Source of the DNA: a virus
Virus record (IMG/VR): IMGVR_UViG_3300030339_000134
Span: 1 to 37,083 of that record
DNA: 37,083 bases
Direction: 5' to 3' (one strand)
The notes below the pieces were generated by a model that worked only from the letters and a program-made list of their open reading frames with translations, had not been told where the DNA came from and did not search any database. The position numbers were made by a program, and so were the translations under genes. The stretch's first letter is position 1. Every line of letters starts with the position of its first letter. This document shows, one piece after another, positions 26,694 to 34,086 of this stretch.

Positions 26694-27487
26694 AAGATTT
26701 ACAAGATAAAGTAGAAAAAGGAATATCAAATTATATTGGATTTGATGTTAAGGAAATTTTCAACAAATCAGATTATATAACAATTTATGGTGGCTCAGTT
26801 CGTGATAGTATTGCAGGAATGGATATACATGATATTGATATACTTTGTATGTCAACTTCTGCCCAAAAATTAAGAGAATTTATAGTAAATGAAAAAAATT
26901 ATCAACCTCTTGATTTATATGATGTAGATACACTTAATATGTATAAAGGAATATCAATAATTGAAGAGCCTTGGACATTTATGAATGATGATAAAAAAAT
27001 AATTCAAATTATAAGGCCAAGATATAATGGATATCCTACAATAAAAAAAAATGATCCAGGTCACACATCAGGATATAAATTAGCATATTATAATCTAATT
27101 AAAAATGTTGATCTTTCTTGCTGTGGTGTTTTTTTAGAGAATTTGGATGGAAATATTAAATTAAGAGAAGGATGTAAAAGTGCTATTGTTCATTGCTTAA
27201 CAAAAACTTTTAAGATTCAGGAATGGTCTAAATTATATGAAAAAAATAGAACTATGAATAGAGAATATAAATTAACAAGTAGAGGATGGGAAAATTTATC
27301 AGATCCACTTAATATATATATTAATAAAAATTTAAATTTAAAAAATGAAAGAAGACTTAAATTGATAGAATTAGAATTTAAACCAGAATATGATTTTAAA
27401 ATTTGGACAGAAGAAGATTATTTAGAAAGAGTTACAAAGGCTGATGAAAACAATAGTGATGTTTTTTTGGAAGTATTAATTAAATAA
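26681..27487 (+). CDS. CCA-adding/poly(A)-polymerase-like nucleotidyltransferase
   Basis: A 268-residue protein with the class II tRNA nucleotidyltransferase head motif: ITIYGGSVRDSIAGMDIHDI then DIL (near 31-53), that is GGSVRD followed by DxD. It is shorter than bacterial CCA enzymes (about 400), and I cannot see the B/A motif or C-terminal tRNA-binding body clearly. Since none of the tRNA genes here encodes CCA, a role in their 3' maturation is attractive but inferred. It overlaps the cysteine protein upstream by 13 bases and is followed by a strong terminator. Confidence 0.75.
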   Translation: MFTLKDLQDKVEKGISNYIGFDVKEIFNKSDYITIYGGSVRDSIAGMDIHDIDILCMSTSAQKLREFIVNEKNYQPLDLYDVDTLNMYKGISIIEEPWTFMNDDKKIIQIIRPRYNGYPTIKKNDPGHTSGYKLAYYNLIKNVDLSCCGVFLENLDGNIKLREGCKSAIVHCLTKTFKIQEWSKLYEKNRTMNREYKLTSRGWENLSDPLNIYINKNLNLKNERRLKLIELEFKPEYDFKIWTEEDYLERVTKADENNSDVFLEVLIK

Positions 27488-27533
27488 TTAAATTATAAAT
27501 TATGGAGCATTTTTAAAAGAATAAAAAAATAGC

Positions 27534-27567
27534 AAAAGTCATTTTTAGAAAAAAATGACTTTTTTTA
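27534..27567 (+). terminator. Rho-independent terminator
   Basis: AAAAGTCATTTTT pairs with AAAAATGACTTTT around a short loop, followed by T residues. It ends the nucleotidyltransferase operon. Confidence 0.85.
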
Positions 27568-27597
27568 TTTAATATATAGTATAAACAAAATCATACG

Positions 27598-27792
27598 ATG
27601 AAAGAAAATAAAATAATAATAAGATTAGATAAGAGTTTTTCAGATGAATATTTTAATATGTGTAAAAATGAAGGTTATACAATGTCTAAAAGGGTTAGAA
27701 GATTTATGGAATTAGACAATGAATTAGACAAATTAAGTTTAAATTCGGTAAAAGAGTTGGAAAAATTATTGAATAAAAATGAGAAAATGTAG
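27598..27792 (+). CDS. Small ribbon-helix-helix-like protein
   Basis: A 64-residue protein: KIIIRLDKSFSDEYFNMCKN, then GYTMSKRVRRFMELD, then a Leu-rich helix. A short beta strand followed by two helices matches the ribbon-helix-helix (Arc/MetJ) plan, so it may be a DNA-binding repressor. It overlaps the start of the GIY-YIG gene by 14 bases and may regulate it. An AATATATAG promoter-like sequence like that before the HNH gene lies upstream. Confidence 0.6.
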   Translation: MKENKIIIRLDKSFSDEYFNMCKNEGYTMSKRVRRFMELDNELDKLSLNSVKELEKLLNKNEKM

Positions 27793-28834
27793 AAAGTTTT
27801 GGACAAAAGAAAAATGCCAAGAAGAAGCATTAAAATATAAAACTAGAAGTGAATTTGGTAAAAAAGCAAAAGGTGCATATATTGCATCTGTTAGAATGAA
27901 AATACTAAATGATATTTGCTCGCATATGATTAAAAAGAAAAAGGAAGAATATGTTACAAAAGAAAAATGCCAAAAAGAAGCATTAAAATATAATACTAGA
28001 GGTGAGTTTCATGATTATTCTCCATCATATTATTCTAAATCTTTAAGATCAAAATGGATGGATGATATTTGTTCACATATGATAAAAATTAAAAATGAAA
28101 AAGAATATTGGACAAAAGAAAAATGTCAAGAGGAGGCATTAAAATATAAAACCAGAGGAGAATATACTAAAAATAGATCACCAAGTTATTCTAAGGCTTG
28201 GAAACAAGGTTGGTTAGATGATATTTGTTCTCATATGTTGACTGTTGGAAATAAATATAAAAAATGTATATATTCTTACGAATTTTTAGATACAAAAACC
28301 GTATATGTAGGATTAACTTTTAATTTGAATGAAAGGAATGAGCAACATTCAAAAAGAGGACCAGTATTTATTTATTCTCAAAATAATAAAATTACAACTT
28401 TTATACAACTGACAGAATATATTGATGTAGAAGAAGCAAAAGTAAAAGAAGAATTTTTTGTTAATAAATATTTAACTGAAGGGTGGCAAGTTTTAAATAC
28501 TGCTAAAACTGGTGCAATTGGTGGAGGAATAAGGAAATGGACATTAGAAAAATGTATATTAGACGCTAAAAAATATAAAACTAAATCTGATTACAGAGAA
28601 AGTACTGGATATAGAGCAGCTAATAGAAATAAATGGCTGGATATTATATATACAGAATGTGGATTTGAATTAAATAAATCAAAGCCATTTAATTATTGGA
28701 CAAAGGAAAGGTGTTTATTGGAATCTGAAAAATATGAAAAATATAAAGATTTTTGTAAAAATAGTAGAGTTACATATAGTTTATGTGGAAGACATAATTG
28801 GTTGAATGATATAAAACAACACAGAAATTGGTAA
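27779..28834 (+). CDS. GIY-YIG endonuclease with five DNA-binding repeats
   Basis: A 351-residue protein. Three N-terminal repeats of about 50 residues (FWTKEKCQEEALKYKTRSEF, YVTKEKCQKEALKYNTRGEF, YWTKEKCQEEALKYKTRGEY, each ending near NDICSHM or DDICSHM) are followed by a GIY-YIG domain (CIYSYEFLDTKTVYVGLTF, NLNERNEQH with the catalytic Arg, and a later Glu), then two more repeats (KWTLEKCILDAKKYKTKSDY, YWTKERCLLESEKYEKYKDF). The repeats probably read DNA, giving a long target site. It is homing-type and sits beside a ligase gene. Confidence 0.85.
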   Translation: MRKCRKFWTKEKCQEEALKYKTRSEFGKKAKGAYIASVRMKILNDICSHMIKKKKEEYVTKEKCQKEALKYNTRGEFHDYSPSYYSKSLRSKWMDDICSHMIKIKNEKEYWTKEKCQEEALKYKTRGEYTKNRSPSYSKAWKQGWLDDICSHMLTVGNKYKKCIYSYEFLDTKTVYVGLTFNLNERNEQHSKRGPVFIYSQNNKITTFIQLTEYIDVEEAKVKEEFFVNKYLTEGWQVLNTAKTGAIGGGIRKWTLEKCILDAKKYKTKSDYRESTGYRAANRNKWLDIIYTECGFELNKSKPFNYWTKERCLLESEKYEKYKDFCKNSRVTYSLCGRHNWLNDIKQHRNW

Positions 28835-29467
28835 TTAAAACCTGTAATTAGCCGAACTTTTTCTTGATTTTAATTGCCATAAGCAGTTGTTCTTTTCTGA
28901 TAAACCTCTTTCCAATTTTGCTTCTTTTTTCTTTAATACAAATCCTTCAAGCATTCCGATTTTAACAATTTCATTCCATCTATCTGTAAAATTATCATAA
29001 AAAGTTTTAACTCTAAAAATTTTATCAGTAATTTTATAAAGGTATTCATTTTCATCGTCAGTGCCATATAAATTGTCGAGAAGTGATACTCTTTCCTCAA
29101 ATGTTGATCCAAGGAGGTATTCACCATTATAAACCAATATATCAAAAACTACAAAAAAATGATTCCATGGCTTGCCGTCAATACCATTTTGGTTTTTATT
29201 CATATATTCTCCCACAATAATGTTCCATTCATTATTATTGCTTAGAATTTTTAAATCTTCATTTTTTAATTTGAAATTTGATAAATTTTCATTTTGATGT
29301 CTACCAAATATTTTTATTTCATCATTTTTAATATAAATCATTGTACATGCACCATTCATTTTAGGCTGGACGCAATACTCTGATTCATACTTATATAGTT
29401 CTTTTGAAGAGACCATATATTCAGGACGGGGTGGAAAAATGTATTTGAAATTGTTATATGAAACCAT
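28835..29467 (-). CDS. ATP-dependent DNA/RNA ligase
   Basis: About 210 residues from MVSYNNFKYIFPPRPEYM; a longer frame runs 20 residues upstream but would cross the promoter. Nucleotidyltransferase motifs are visible: motif I QPKMNG (adenylated Lys), motif Ia-like FGRHQ, motif III FVVFDIL, motif IV EGFVLKKK and motif V WQLKSRKSS. KMNG instead of KxDG is frequent in RNA ligases. No OB-fold or other C-terminal domain remains. It may repair cleaved tRNAs or seal DNA nicks. It converges with the GIY-YIG gene. Confidence 0.88.
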   Translation of the reverse strand: MVSYNNFKYIFPPRPEYMVSSKELYKYESEYCVQPKMNGACTMIYIKNDEIKIFGRHQNENLSNFKLKNEDLKILSNNNEWNIIVGEYMNKNQNGIDGKPWNHFFVVFDILVYNGEYLLGSTFEERVSLLDNLYGTDDENEYLYKITDKIFRVKTFYDNFTDRWNEIVKIGMLEGFVLKKKEAKLERGLSEKNNCLWQLKSRKSSANYRF

Positions 29468-29493
29468 AATCTTAAATTTTATTGTTGTTGATA

Positions 29494-29501
29494 CAAAGAT
29501 A
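29494..29501 (-). promoter_or_regulatory. -7 element of the ligase gene
   Basis: TATCTTTG on the minus strand, 26 bases before the chosen ligase start. Its position inside the longer frame is the reason for the shorter start. Confidence 0.6.
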
Positions 29502-29554
29502 GAAAAAATAATCGAATAAAAAATCAAATTATAGTAGATTTTAATAATTAAAAA

Positions 29555-29567
29555 TTTATATATACCA
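29555..29567 (+). promoter_or_regulatory. TTTATATATACCA promoter-like element
   Basis: The 13-mer recurs exactly at 32403-32415, and the following sequence TAAAAATAAT is also shared. It lies 15 bases before the GIY-YIG start. It resembles T4-type late promoters (TATAAATA). Confidence 0.5.
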
Positions 29568-29582
29568 ATAAAAATAATAATT

Positions 29583-30002
29583 ATGAATTATATTTATACA
29601 TTATCTGATCCTGTTACAAATGAAATTAAATATGTTGGAAAAACAATTGATATAAAGGAAAGATATAGAAAACATATAGAGAATATGATAAAAAGAAAAA
29701 CCTATTTATATTCTTGGATGAAATCATTGAGTAATTTTCCTATTATAGAAATAATAGATGAAGTTGAAGAAGATTGGCAATTTTGGGAACAGTATTGGAT
29801 ATCACAATTAAAAACATGGGGATTTAAATTAACAAATTTAACCAAAGGTGGTGATGGTGGAAAAGATTTTTTTTCTGAACAAACAATGAAAAAGTTAAGA
29901 GAAATAAATACTGGTGATAAAAATCCATTTTATGGAAAACATCATACAAAAGAATCAGTAGAAAAAATTAGAGCCACACATCTTGGTAAAGTTGTTTATT
30001 AA
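29583..30002 (+). CDS. GIY-YIG homing endonuclease with NUMOD3
   Basis: A 139-residue protein with an N-terminal GIY-YIG domain (NYIYTLSDPVTNEIKYVGKT, then IKERYRKH with the catalytic Arg, a Glu in DWQFWEQYWI, and LTNLTKGGDGG), followed by a NUMOD3-type DNA-binding motif (GDKNPFYGKHHTKES, EKIRATHLG). This is the usual make-up of phage homing endonucleases, somewhat short at the C-terminus. It directly precedes the seam cassettes, so it may have helped move them. Confidence 0.92.
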   Translation: MNYIYTLSDPVTNEIKYVGKTIDIKERYRKHIENMIKRKTYLYSWMKSLSNFPIIEIIDEVEEDWQFWEQYWISQLKTWGFKLTNLTKGGDGGKDFFSEQTMKKLREINTGDKNPFYGKHHTKESVEKIRATHLGKVVY

Positions 30003-30013
30003 AAAATAAAGAT

Positions 30014-30048
30014 AAATATAACTTATGAAATACATATTAACGTTTGAA
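30014..30048 (+). repeat. Cassette seam repeat 1
   Basis: AAATATAACTTATG followed by AAATACATATTAACGTTTGA. Its left half is non-coding here yet keeps the form seen elsewhere as gene ends, which shows that the DNA itself is conserved. Confidence 0.7.
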
Positions 30049-30537
30049 CGAATTTCTAAATATGGCAGACAGCCTAAGCAAGAATATGTTAGTAAAGAAG
30101 ATACTGATGCTATTGAATCTGTTATGAGACAATATATTGAATCGCAAAATTTAATAAAAAAAATTGAAGATTTGGAGTATGAAGATTTTTATGCTGCAAA
30201 TTTTAATTATAAACAATTTTTTAAAGATTTTATTACATTGAAAAATTTTCAAAGAGTAAATGTATATAATGCTGTTGATAAGTATTGTAAAGAAAATAAA
30301 TTAACTTATTCTACTCCTACATTGCGTGATATTGAGCATACTATTATAAATAAAATTTATACTGAATATTTAGTTAAAACTGATTGGAAAAATAGGATGG
30401 ACATGAAACTTGTTGAAGAAATAGAAAAAGATCCAGCAAACTATACCAAAATATTGAAAGAATTTAAGGATAAATTAAATCCAAATGTAAAGGATGCTTG
30501 TGACTGGATGTTAAATACAATAAAATTTAATTTATAA
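30025..30537 (+). CDS. MKYILTFE...KFNL cassette protein
   Basis: A 170-residue protein starting MKYILTFERISKYGRQP and ending TIKFNL. The middle is helical and charged (VMRQYIESQNLIKKIEDLEY, then YKQFFKDFITLKNFQRVNVY). Its plan (VMRQYIESQNL...YFxxNFNY...)resembles gene 31915 (FIGDYIEKQNLPDKINTLKF), so the two are distant paralogues. Function unknown. Confidence 0.75.
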   Translation: MKYILTFERISKYGRQPKQEYVSKEDTDAIESVMRQYIESQNLIKKIEDLEYEDFYAANFNYKQFFKDFITLKNFQRVNVYNAVDKYCKENKLTYSTPTLRDIEHTIINKIYTEYLVKTDWKNRMDMKLVEEIEKDPANYTKILKEFKDKLNPNVKDACDWMLNTIKFNL

Positions 30538-30563
30538 TATGAAATATATAAAAACATACGAAG
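30523..30563 (+). repeat. Cassette seam repeat 2
   Basis: AAATTTAATTTATAATATG then AAATATATAAAAACATACGA: end of the first cassette, start of the second. Confidence 0.7.
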
Positions 30564-30889
30564 ATGTTGGACAACAAGATTTATTAGATTTAAATTCTGA
30601 ATTTAAAATATATGATTATGTTATTGCTATTACAAAAAAAGGTGTCATATCGGCCGCTGTTCTTATAGAATTTATGCGTAATAATGTTGGTAGATTAGTG
30701 GGTTATTCTAAACGTTATGATAGTTATAGGGTGATGTATGAAAATACATATGATTCTGGTGTATGGAAATATTTGGATGCGGATAGTTGGTGGTTTAACA
30801 AAGATGAAATTATTTATAGCAATTCTAATAAACAAAAATGTATAGAACAACTTGATTTATTAAATTATACAACAAAATTTAATTTATGA
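30539..30889 (+). CDS. MKYIKTYE...KFNL cassette protein
   Basis: A 116-residue protein starting MKYIKTYEDVGQQD and ending YTTKFNL. The middle (YDYVIAITKKGVISAAVLIE, SYRVMYENTYDSGVWKYLDA) looks like a small beta-rich domain. It has no known motif. It overlaps the next gene by four bases at the seam. Confidence 0.75.
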   Translation: MKYIKTYEDVGQQDLLDLNSEFKIYDYVIAITKKGVISAAVLIEFMRNNVGRLVGYSKRYDSYRVMYENTYDSGVWKYLDADSWWFNKDEIIYSNSNKQKCIEQLDLLNYTTKFNL

Positions 30890-30909
30890 AATATATTAAA
30901 AAATTTGAA
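30875..30909 (+). repeat. Cassette seam repeat 3
   Basis: AAATTTAATTTATG then AAATATATTAAAAAATTTGA. The TGA of one gene and the ATG of the next share TTATGA. Confidence 0.7.
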
Positions 30910-31197
30910 TCAATAGAGAAGGAAAAATTTTGGATAATACCAATAGATCAACCGCATCTTGATTTTGCATTAAAAAAAATTGGAATGTCACCTGATAATA
31001 TTTATCATTGGCTTGATTTGTTGGCAACTGAGAAAGGACAAGAAATATTATTATTTAAAGGTATAACCTGGTCATATAGCGGCATTACTGCTAGAGATCA
31101 TAATGGTATTCCATATATAAATAATCCTGATTATGAAAATATGGGTAGAGTTTTTATTGAAGACTATGAAGTAGATGCAAATAAATATAATTTATGA
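30886..31197 (+). CDS. MKYIKKFE...KYNL cassette protein
   Basis: A 103-residue protein starting MKYIKKFESIEKEKF and ending ANKYNL. The middle (FWIIPIDQPHLDFALKKIGM, ILLFKGITWSYSGITARDHN) is of mixed type with no recognised family. Same cassette architecture and translational overlap. Confidence 0.75.
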   Translation: MKYIKKFESIEKEKFWIIPIDQPHLDFALKKIGMSPDNIYHWLDLLATEKGQEILLFKGITWSYSGITARDHNGIPYINNPDYENMGRVFIEDYEVDANKYNL

Positions 31198-31217
31198 AAC
31201 ATATAAAAACATTTGAG
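31183..31217 (+). repeat. Cassette seam repeat 4
   Basis: AAATATAATTTATG then AAACATATAAAAACATTTGA, the form closest to consensus. Confidence 0.75.
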
Positions 31218-31556
31218 AAAACATTTGAGAATATAAGTATACCAATAAATGGTGATTATGTAATATTAATACCAGAAAAACTTAGAGGATATGATCAGAT
31301 AAATAAAGTTATGTTTAAAAATTTTATTGATAATAATATAGGGCAAATATTTAGGACCCGCAGCGTGAATAATGTAGAAAGTGAAAGAATATTAAATGTT
31401 AGTTACGATTATCCTCCAAAAAATAAAGAAGGATTTATGTATGATTTTGGAATTAAAAAATATTATGTTTCAGTTTATGAAAAAAATATTTTAGCATTTG
31501 CTAAAACTACAGAAGAACTAAAACAAATATTATTAACAAATAAATATAATATATGA
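31194..31556 (+). CDS. MKHIKTFE...KYNI cassette protein
   Basis: A 120-residue protein starting MKHIKTFEKTFENISIP and ending TNKYNI; the phrase KTFE is doubled at the start. The middle is beta-rich (GDYVILIPEKLRGYDQINKV, KKYYVSVYEKNILAFAKTTE). Family unknown. Overlaps the next gene at the seam. Confidence 0.75.
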   Translation: MKHIKTFEKTFENISIPINGDYVILIPEKLRGYDQINKVMFKNFIDNNIGQIFRTRSVNNVESERILNVSYDYPPKNKEGFMYDFGIKKYYVSVYEKNILAFAKTTEELKQILLTNKYNI

Positions 31557-31576
31557 AGCATATAAAAACATTTGAG
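31542..31576 (+). repeat. Cassette seam repeat 5
   Basis: AAATATAATATATG then AAGCATATAAAAACATTTGA. Confidence 0.75.
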
Positions 31577-31912
31577 AATATTAATGAGCCGGAATATATA
31601 ATTACATATTTTTTTAGCGCAGATGATGATAATGATATAATGTCGCATTTATTTATGTTGAGAATAACAAAAATGTCAGAAAATTATTTGGAATATGATA
31701 AATATTACTATTATGAAAAAATAGATAGGTTTAATCGTAGACTGTTTTCATTCTCAAATGGCAATATCTGGAATTATAATAATTATAATAATACATTAAA
31801 AATAATATATAAAACAAATTCAGAACAAGATGCTTTGAATAGATTAAAAGAAATATTAGATAGTGATTCTATTCAATCTGGAATCTTATTTAGTACAAAA
31901 TATAACATATAA
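31553..31912 (+). CDS. MKHIKTFE...KYNI cassette protein
   Basis: A 119-residue protein starting MKHIKTFENINEPEY and ending FSTKYNI. It resembles gene 31194 in size and plan (beta-rich, final helix with EQDALNRLKEILDSD), so the two may be paralogues exchanged as units. No known domain. Confidence 0.75.
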   Translation: MKHIKTFENINEPEYIITYFFSADDDNDIMSHLFMLRITKMSENYLEYDKYYYYEKIDRFNRRLFSFSNGNIWNYNNYNNTLKIIYKTNSEQDALNRLKEILDSDSIQSGILFSTKYNI

Positions 31913-31937
31913 AAATGAAATATATAAAAACATTTGA
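31898..31937 (+). repeat. Cassette seam repeat 6
   Basis: AAATATAACATATAAAAATG then AAATATATAAAAACATTTGA. Here the stop and the start no longer overlap. Confidence 0.7.
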
Positions 31938-32400
31938 AGCTAAATATCAATATCTTAATGACGAAGATACTAATAAATTAGATTTGTTTATTGGTGATTA
32001 TATTGAAAAACAAAATTTACCAGACAAAATAAATACATTAAAATTTGATTATTTTGAAGAAAATATATTTAATTATAATGATATTTTTGATGATTTGATA
32101 TGTATAAGTCATTATGGTCCAGATTCCAATAATATTTATTATGAATCTGACATATTTTGTGATGAAAACAATATATCAACCTCTTCACCAAGAAATCGTA
32201 ACACTTTATCTAATTTAATTGATAAGTACTTTAAAAAATATATAAAATATTTTGATAAAAGAGTTATTGAATTGATGAGAATTAGATTAAGACCTTTGAA
32301 AAAATATAAAGAAATATACGAAGAGTATGGTGAATATTTTAGTACTAAGGTTAAAAAAACTTTTCAATATATTTTAGATACAGAAAAATATAATATATAA
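31915..32400 (+). CDS. MKYIKTFE...KYNI cassette protein
   Basis: A 161-residue protein starting MKYIKTFEAKYQYLND and ending TEKYNI. It shares its plan with gene 30025 (FIGDYIEKQNLPDKINTLKF, YDEN-type turn CDENNISTSSPRNRNTLSNL, C-terminal helix). These two outer members of the run are therefore paralogues. It is the last seam cassette; a TTTATATATACCA element follows at once. Confidence 0.75.
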   Translation: MKYIKTFEAKYQYLNDEDTNKLDLFIGDYIEKQNLPDKINTLKFDYFEENIFNYNDIFDDLICISHYGPDSNNIYYESDIFCDENNISTSSPRNRNTLSNLIDKYFKKYIKYFDKRVIELMRIRLRPLKKYKEIYEEYGEYFSTKVKKTFQYILDTEKYNI

Positions 32401-32402
32401 TT

Positions 32403-32415
32403 TTTATATATACCA
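32403..32415 (+). promoter_or_regulatory. TTTATATATACCA promoter-like element
   Basis: An exact copy of the 13-mer at 29555-29567, 19 bases before the ferritin-like gene. Confidence 0.5.
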
Positions 32416-32434
32416 TTAAAAATAATGAAATTTG

Positions 32435-32815
32435 ATGAAAAATTTTGAAGAATTTATGAGAATAAATGAACTTTTGGCAACTACCCCAGTTGATTTAAAA
32501 TATGTCGATAAAGATAATGGCGATAAAGAAATATTAAGATTAGCTATAATAGGTGAATTAGATGCAGTTAGTTTATATGAACAATTGTCAGAAACAGCAA
32601 AAAATGAAAAAGTGAAGAAAACTTTATTGGATATTGCAAAAGAAGAAAAAAGACATATTGGTGAACTTCAAACATTATTGAAAGAATTAGATCCAGAATA
32701 TAAAGAAGAACTTAAAAAAGGAAAAGAAGAAGTAAAATCTGCTGATTCTGATGAAGAAAAAGATGAAGAAAAAGAGGACAAAGATAAAGAGGATGATACT
32801 ATTCAAAAAAATTAA
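32435..32815 (+). CDS. Ferritin-like protein with capsid-targeting-like start
   Basis: About 126 residues from MKNFEEFMRINELLATTP; ATG at 32435 is chosen over an upstream TTG. Residues 29-85 form two helices typical of small ferritin-like or rubrerythrin-like proteins: EILRLAIIGELDAVSLYEQL and TLLDIAKEEKRHIGELQTLL, with E and ExxH metal ligands. A two-helix unit would need to dimerise, as in encapsulated ferritins. The C-terminus is a very acidic tail. The start resembles T4 internal-head-protein leaders, so packaging into the capsid is a testable idea. Confidence 0.75.
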   Translation: MKNFEEFMRINELLATTPVDLKYVDKDNGDKEILRLAIIGELDAVSLYEQLSETAKNEKVKKTLLDIAKEEKRHIGELQTLLKELDPEYKEELKKGKEEVKSADSDEEKDEEKEDKDKEDDTIQKN

Positions 32816-32816
32816 A

Positions 32817-32846
32817 TCAAAAAAGCCACCTTTCGGTGGCTTTTTC
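32817..32846 (+). terminator. Strong Rho-independent terminator
   Basis: AAAAGCCACC-TTTC-GGTGGCTTTTT, the most GC-rich stem in the window, right after the ferritin-like gene. It closes the cassette operon. Confidence 0.92.
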
Positions 32847-33151
32847 TTTACCTATCTATTCTAACAGCCAAGATAGACTTTTGAATCTTGGATTGGTTTG
32901 CAAAATTTAGGAGGTGCATGTTAGTCTTTTATTCCATCTATTTACTTCATTATCTATTTAATCTATTTTTTGCTTTTTTGGCTTTCCAGTATATATTATA
33001 TTAATTAATTTTTTACCTGGGCGGACCATTACATTTTTCCATTTTTTTTTATCTATATGTTAATAATTTATATATCTATCTATTAATTATCTATTATGTT
33101 ATTTATTTACCATTTCGGCGGACTATTACAATTTTTCATTTTTATATATTT
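32847..33151. other. Non-coding region with direct repeats
   Basis: About 300 bases without a convincing gene. Two similar blocks, 33012-33046 and 33106-33143, share the order TTTACC, GGCGGAC, ATTACA, TTTTTC, ATTTTT. Between and before them the sequence is rich in TCTATCTATT-type runs. It may be a regulatory or replication region, or the remains of a lost gene. Confidence 0.45.
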
Positions 33152-33319
33152 TTAATCGTTTTCAACATATTCAACAATTTTACCGTCACAGTCAACTAAA
33201 AATAGTTGTTCTTCTACGCCAGCTAATGCTACGTATTTTTCCAAAATATCTGAGAATACAAATTCTTTGATCCAATCGAACTTTTCAAGTTCTGGAGATA
33301 AATTTTTTTCGTTTTTCAT
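33152..33319 (-). CDS. Small acidic protein
   Basis: A 55-residue ORF (MKNEKNLSPELEKFDWIKEF, then ALAGVEEQLFLVDCDGKIVE), with an AT-rich start but a coding-like interior that is richer in G and C. A perfect Bacteroidota promoter lies 26 bases upstream, which strongly supports expression. Its family is not recognised. Confidence 0.7.
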   Translation of the reverse strand: MKNEKNLSPELEKFDWIKEFVFSDILEKYVALAGVEEQLFLVDCDGKIVEYVEND

Positions 33320-33344
33320 GTTTTCTTGTTTTTTGATTACAATA

Positions 33345-33376
33345 CAAATGTACGGAACTTATTTGAGATTGCCAAA
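33345..33376 (-). promoter_or_regulatory. Complete Bacteroidota promoter
   Basis: Minus-strand TTTG (33376-33373), 20 bases, TACATTTG (33352-33345). It is a TAnnTTTG variant other than TATCTTTG. Confidence 0.7.
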
Positions 33377-33405
33377 TATTTAGGTTTAATTTTAAATAAA
33401 ACTTT

Positions 33406-34086
33406 CTATCTGACATCTAACATATTTTTATATTTTTCAATATAATTTACTTCACATATAAAATGATTATTTTGATTATCGTATGACCAATCACATCCAT
33501 TAATGATATTTCCATTAACATTTAAATAAATTGGATTTGTATCAAATGTTTCTGTGGTTAATGTAGTTGCATAACTTATAATTTCTGCATTTTTATAATT
33601 TTCTAATGCACGTCCTTCTTTATGAAGTTTTTTGCCATTTTCAAAATTTTCATTATCTTTATTTCTTTTACTATAAAATGGTAATTTTGCTAAAAGTGTA
33701 TCATTATACATTTTTTGCTTGATATGATAATGATCATTTGAGATTTGAACACCACTGCTTTTTTTTATAATACAATAATTATATAATTCTGTACAAATAT
33801 TAATAAAATTTTCTGTTAAATTCACACCATTTGTTGCAATATAAAAAGTATTGATTTGAATATTTCTTTTTTTACAACCATCTAAAAAATATTTTATTGC
33901 TGGAACATTTAATGATGGCTCACCACCTGTTGGACAAAAATGACCAATAGAACTAACTTGATTTAATAATGAATCAATATACTCAAATGAAATATCTTTG
34001 CTTTGACTCTCACCTCTTAAACAATGACTACATTGAATATTACATTTTCTTGTGACTTCTATTGCAAGATGTTTAATTTCAATCAT
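33406..34086 (-). CDS. Radical SAM protein
   Basis: A 226-residue protein with the radical SAM cluster motif CNIQCSHC (CxxxCxxC, residues 15-22), the GGEP motif (CPTGGEPSLN) and TNGVNLT, so it should bind a 4Fe-4S cluster and cleave S-adenosylmethionine. It is shorter than most members and shows no full SPASM domain; the C-terminal NVNGNIINGCDW holds a single Cys. The substrate is unknown; peptide or tRNA modification are options. It stands alone between two differently regulated genes. Confidence 0.88.
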   Translation of the reverse strand: MIEIKHLAIEVTRKCNIQCSHCLRGESQSKDISFEYIDSLLNQVSSIGHFCPTGGEPSLNVPAIKYFLDGCKKRNIQINTFYIATNGVNLTENFINICTELYNYCIIKKSSGVQISNDHYHIKQKMYNDTLLAKLPFYSKRNKDNENFENGKKLHKEGRALENYKNAEIISYATTLTTETFDTNPIYLNVNGNIINGCDWSYDNQNNHFICEVNYIEKYKNMLDVR

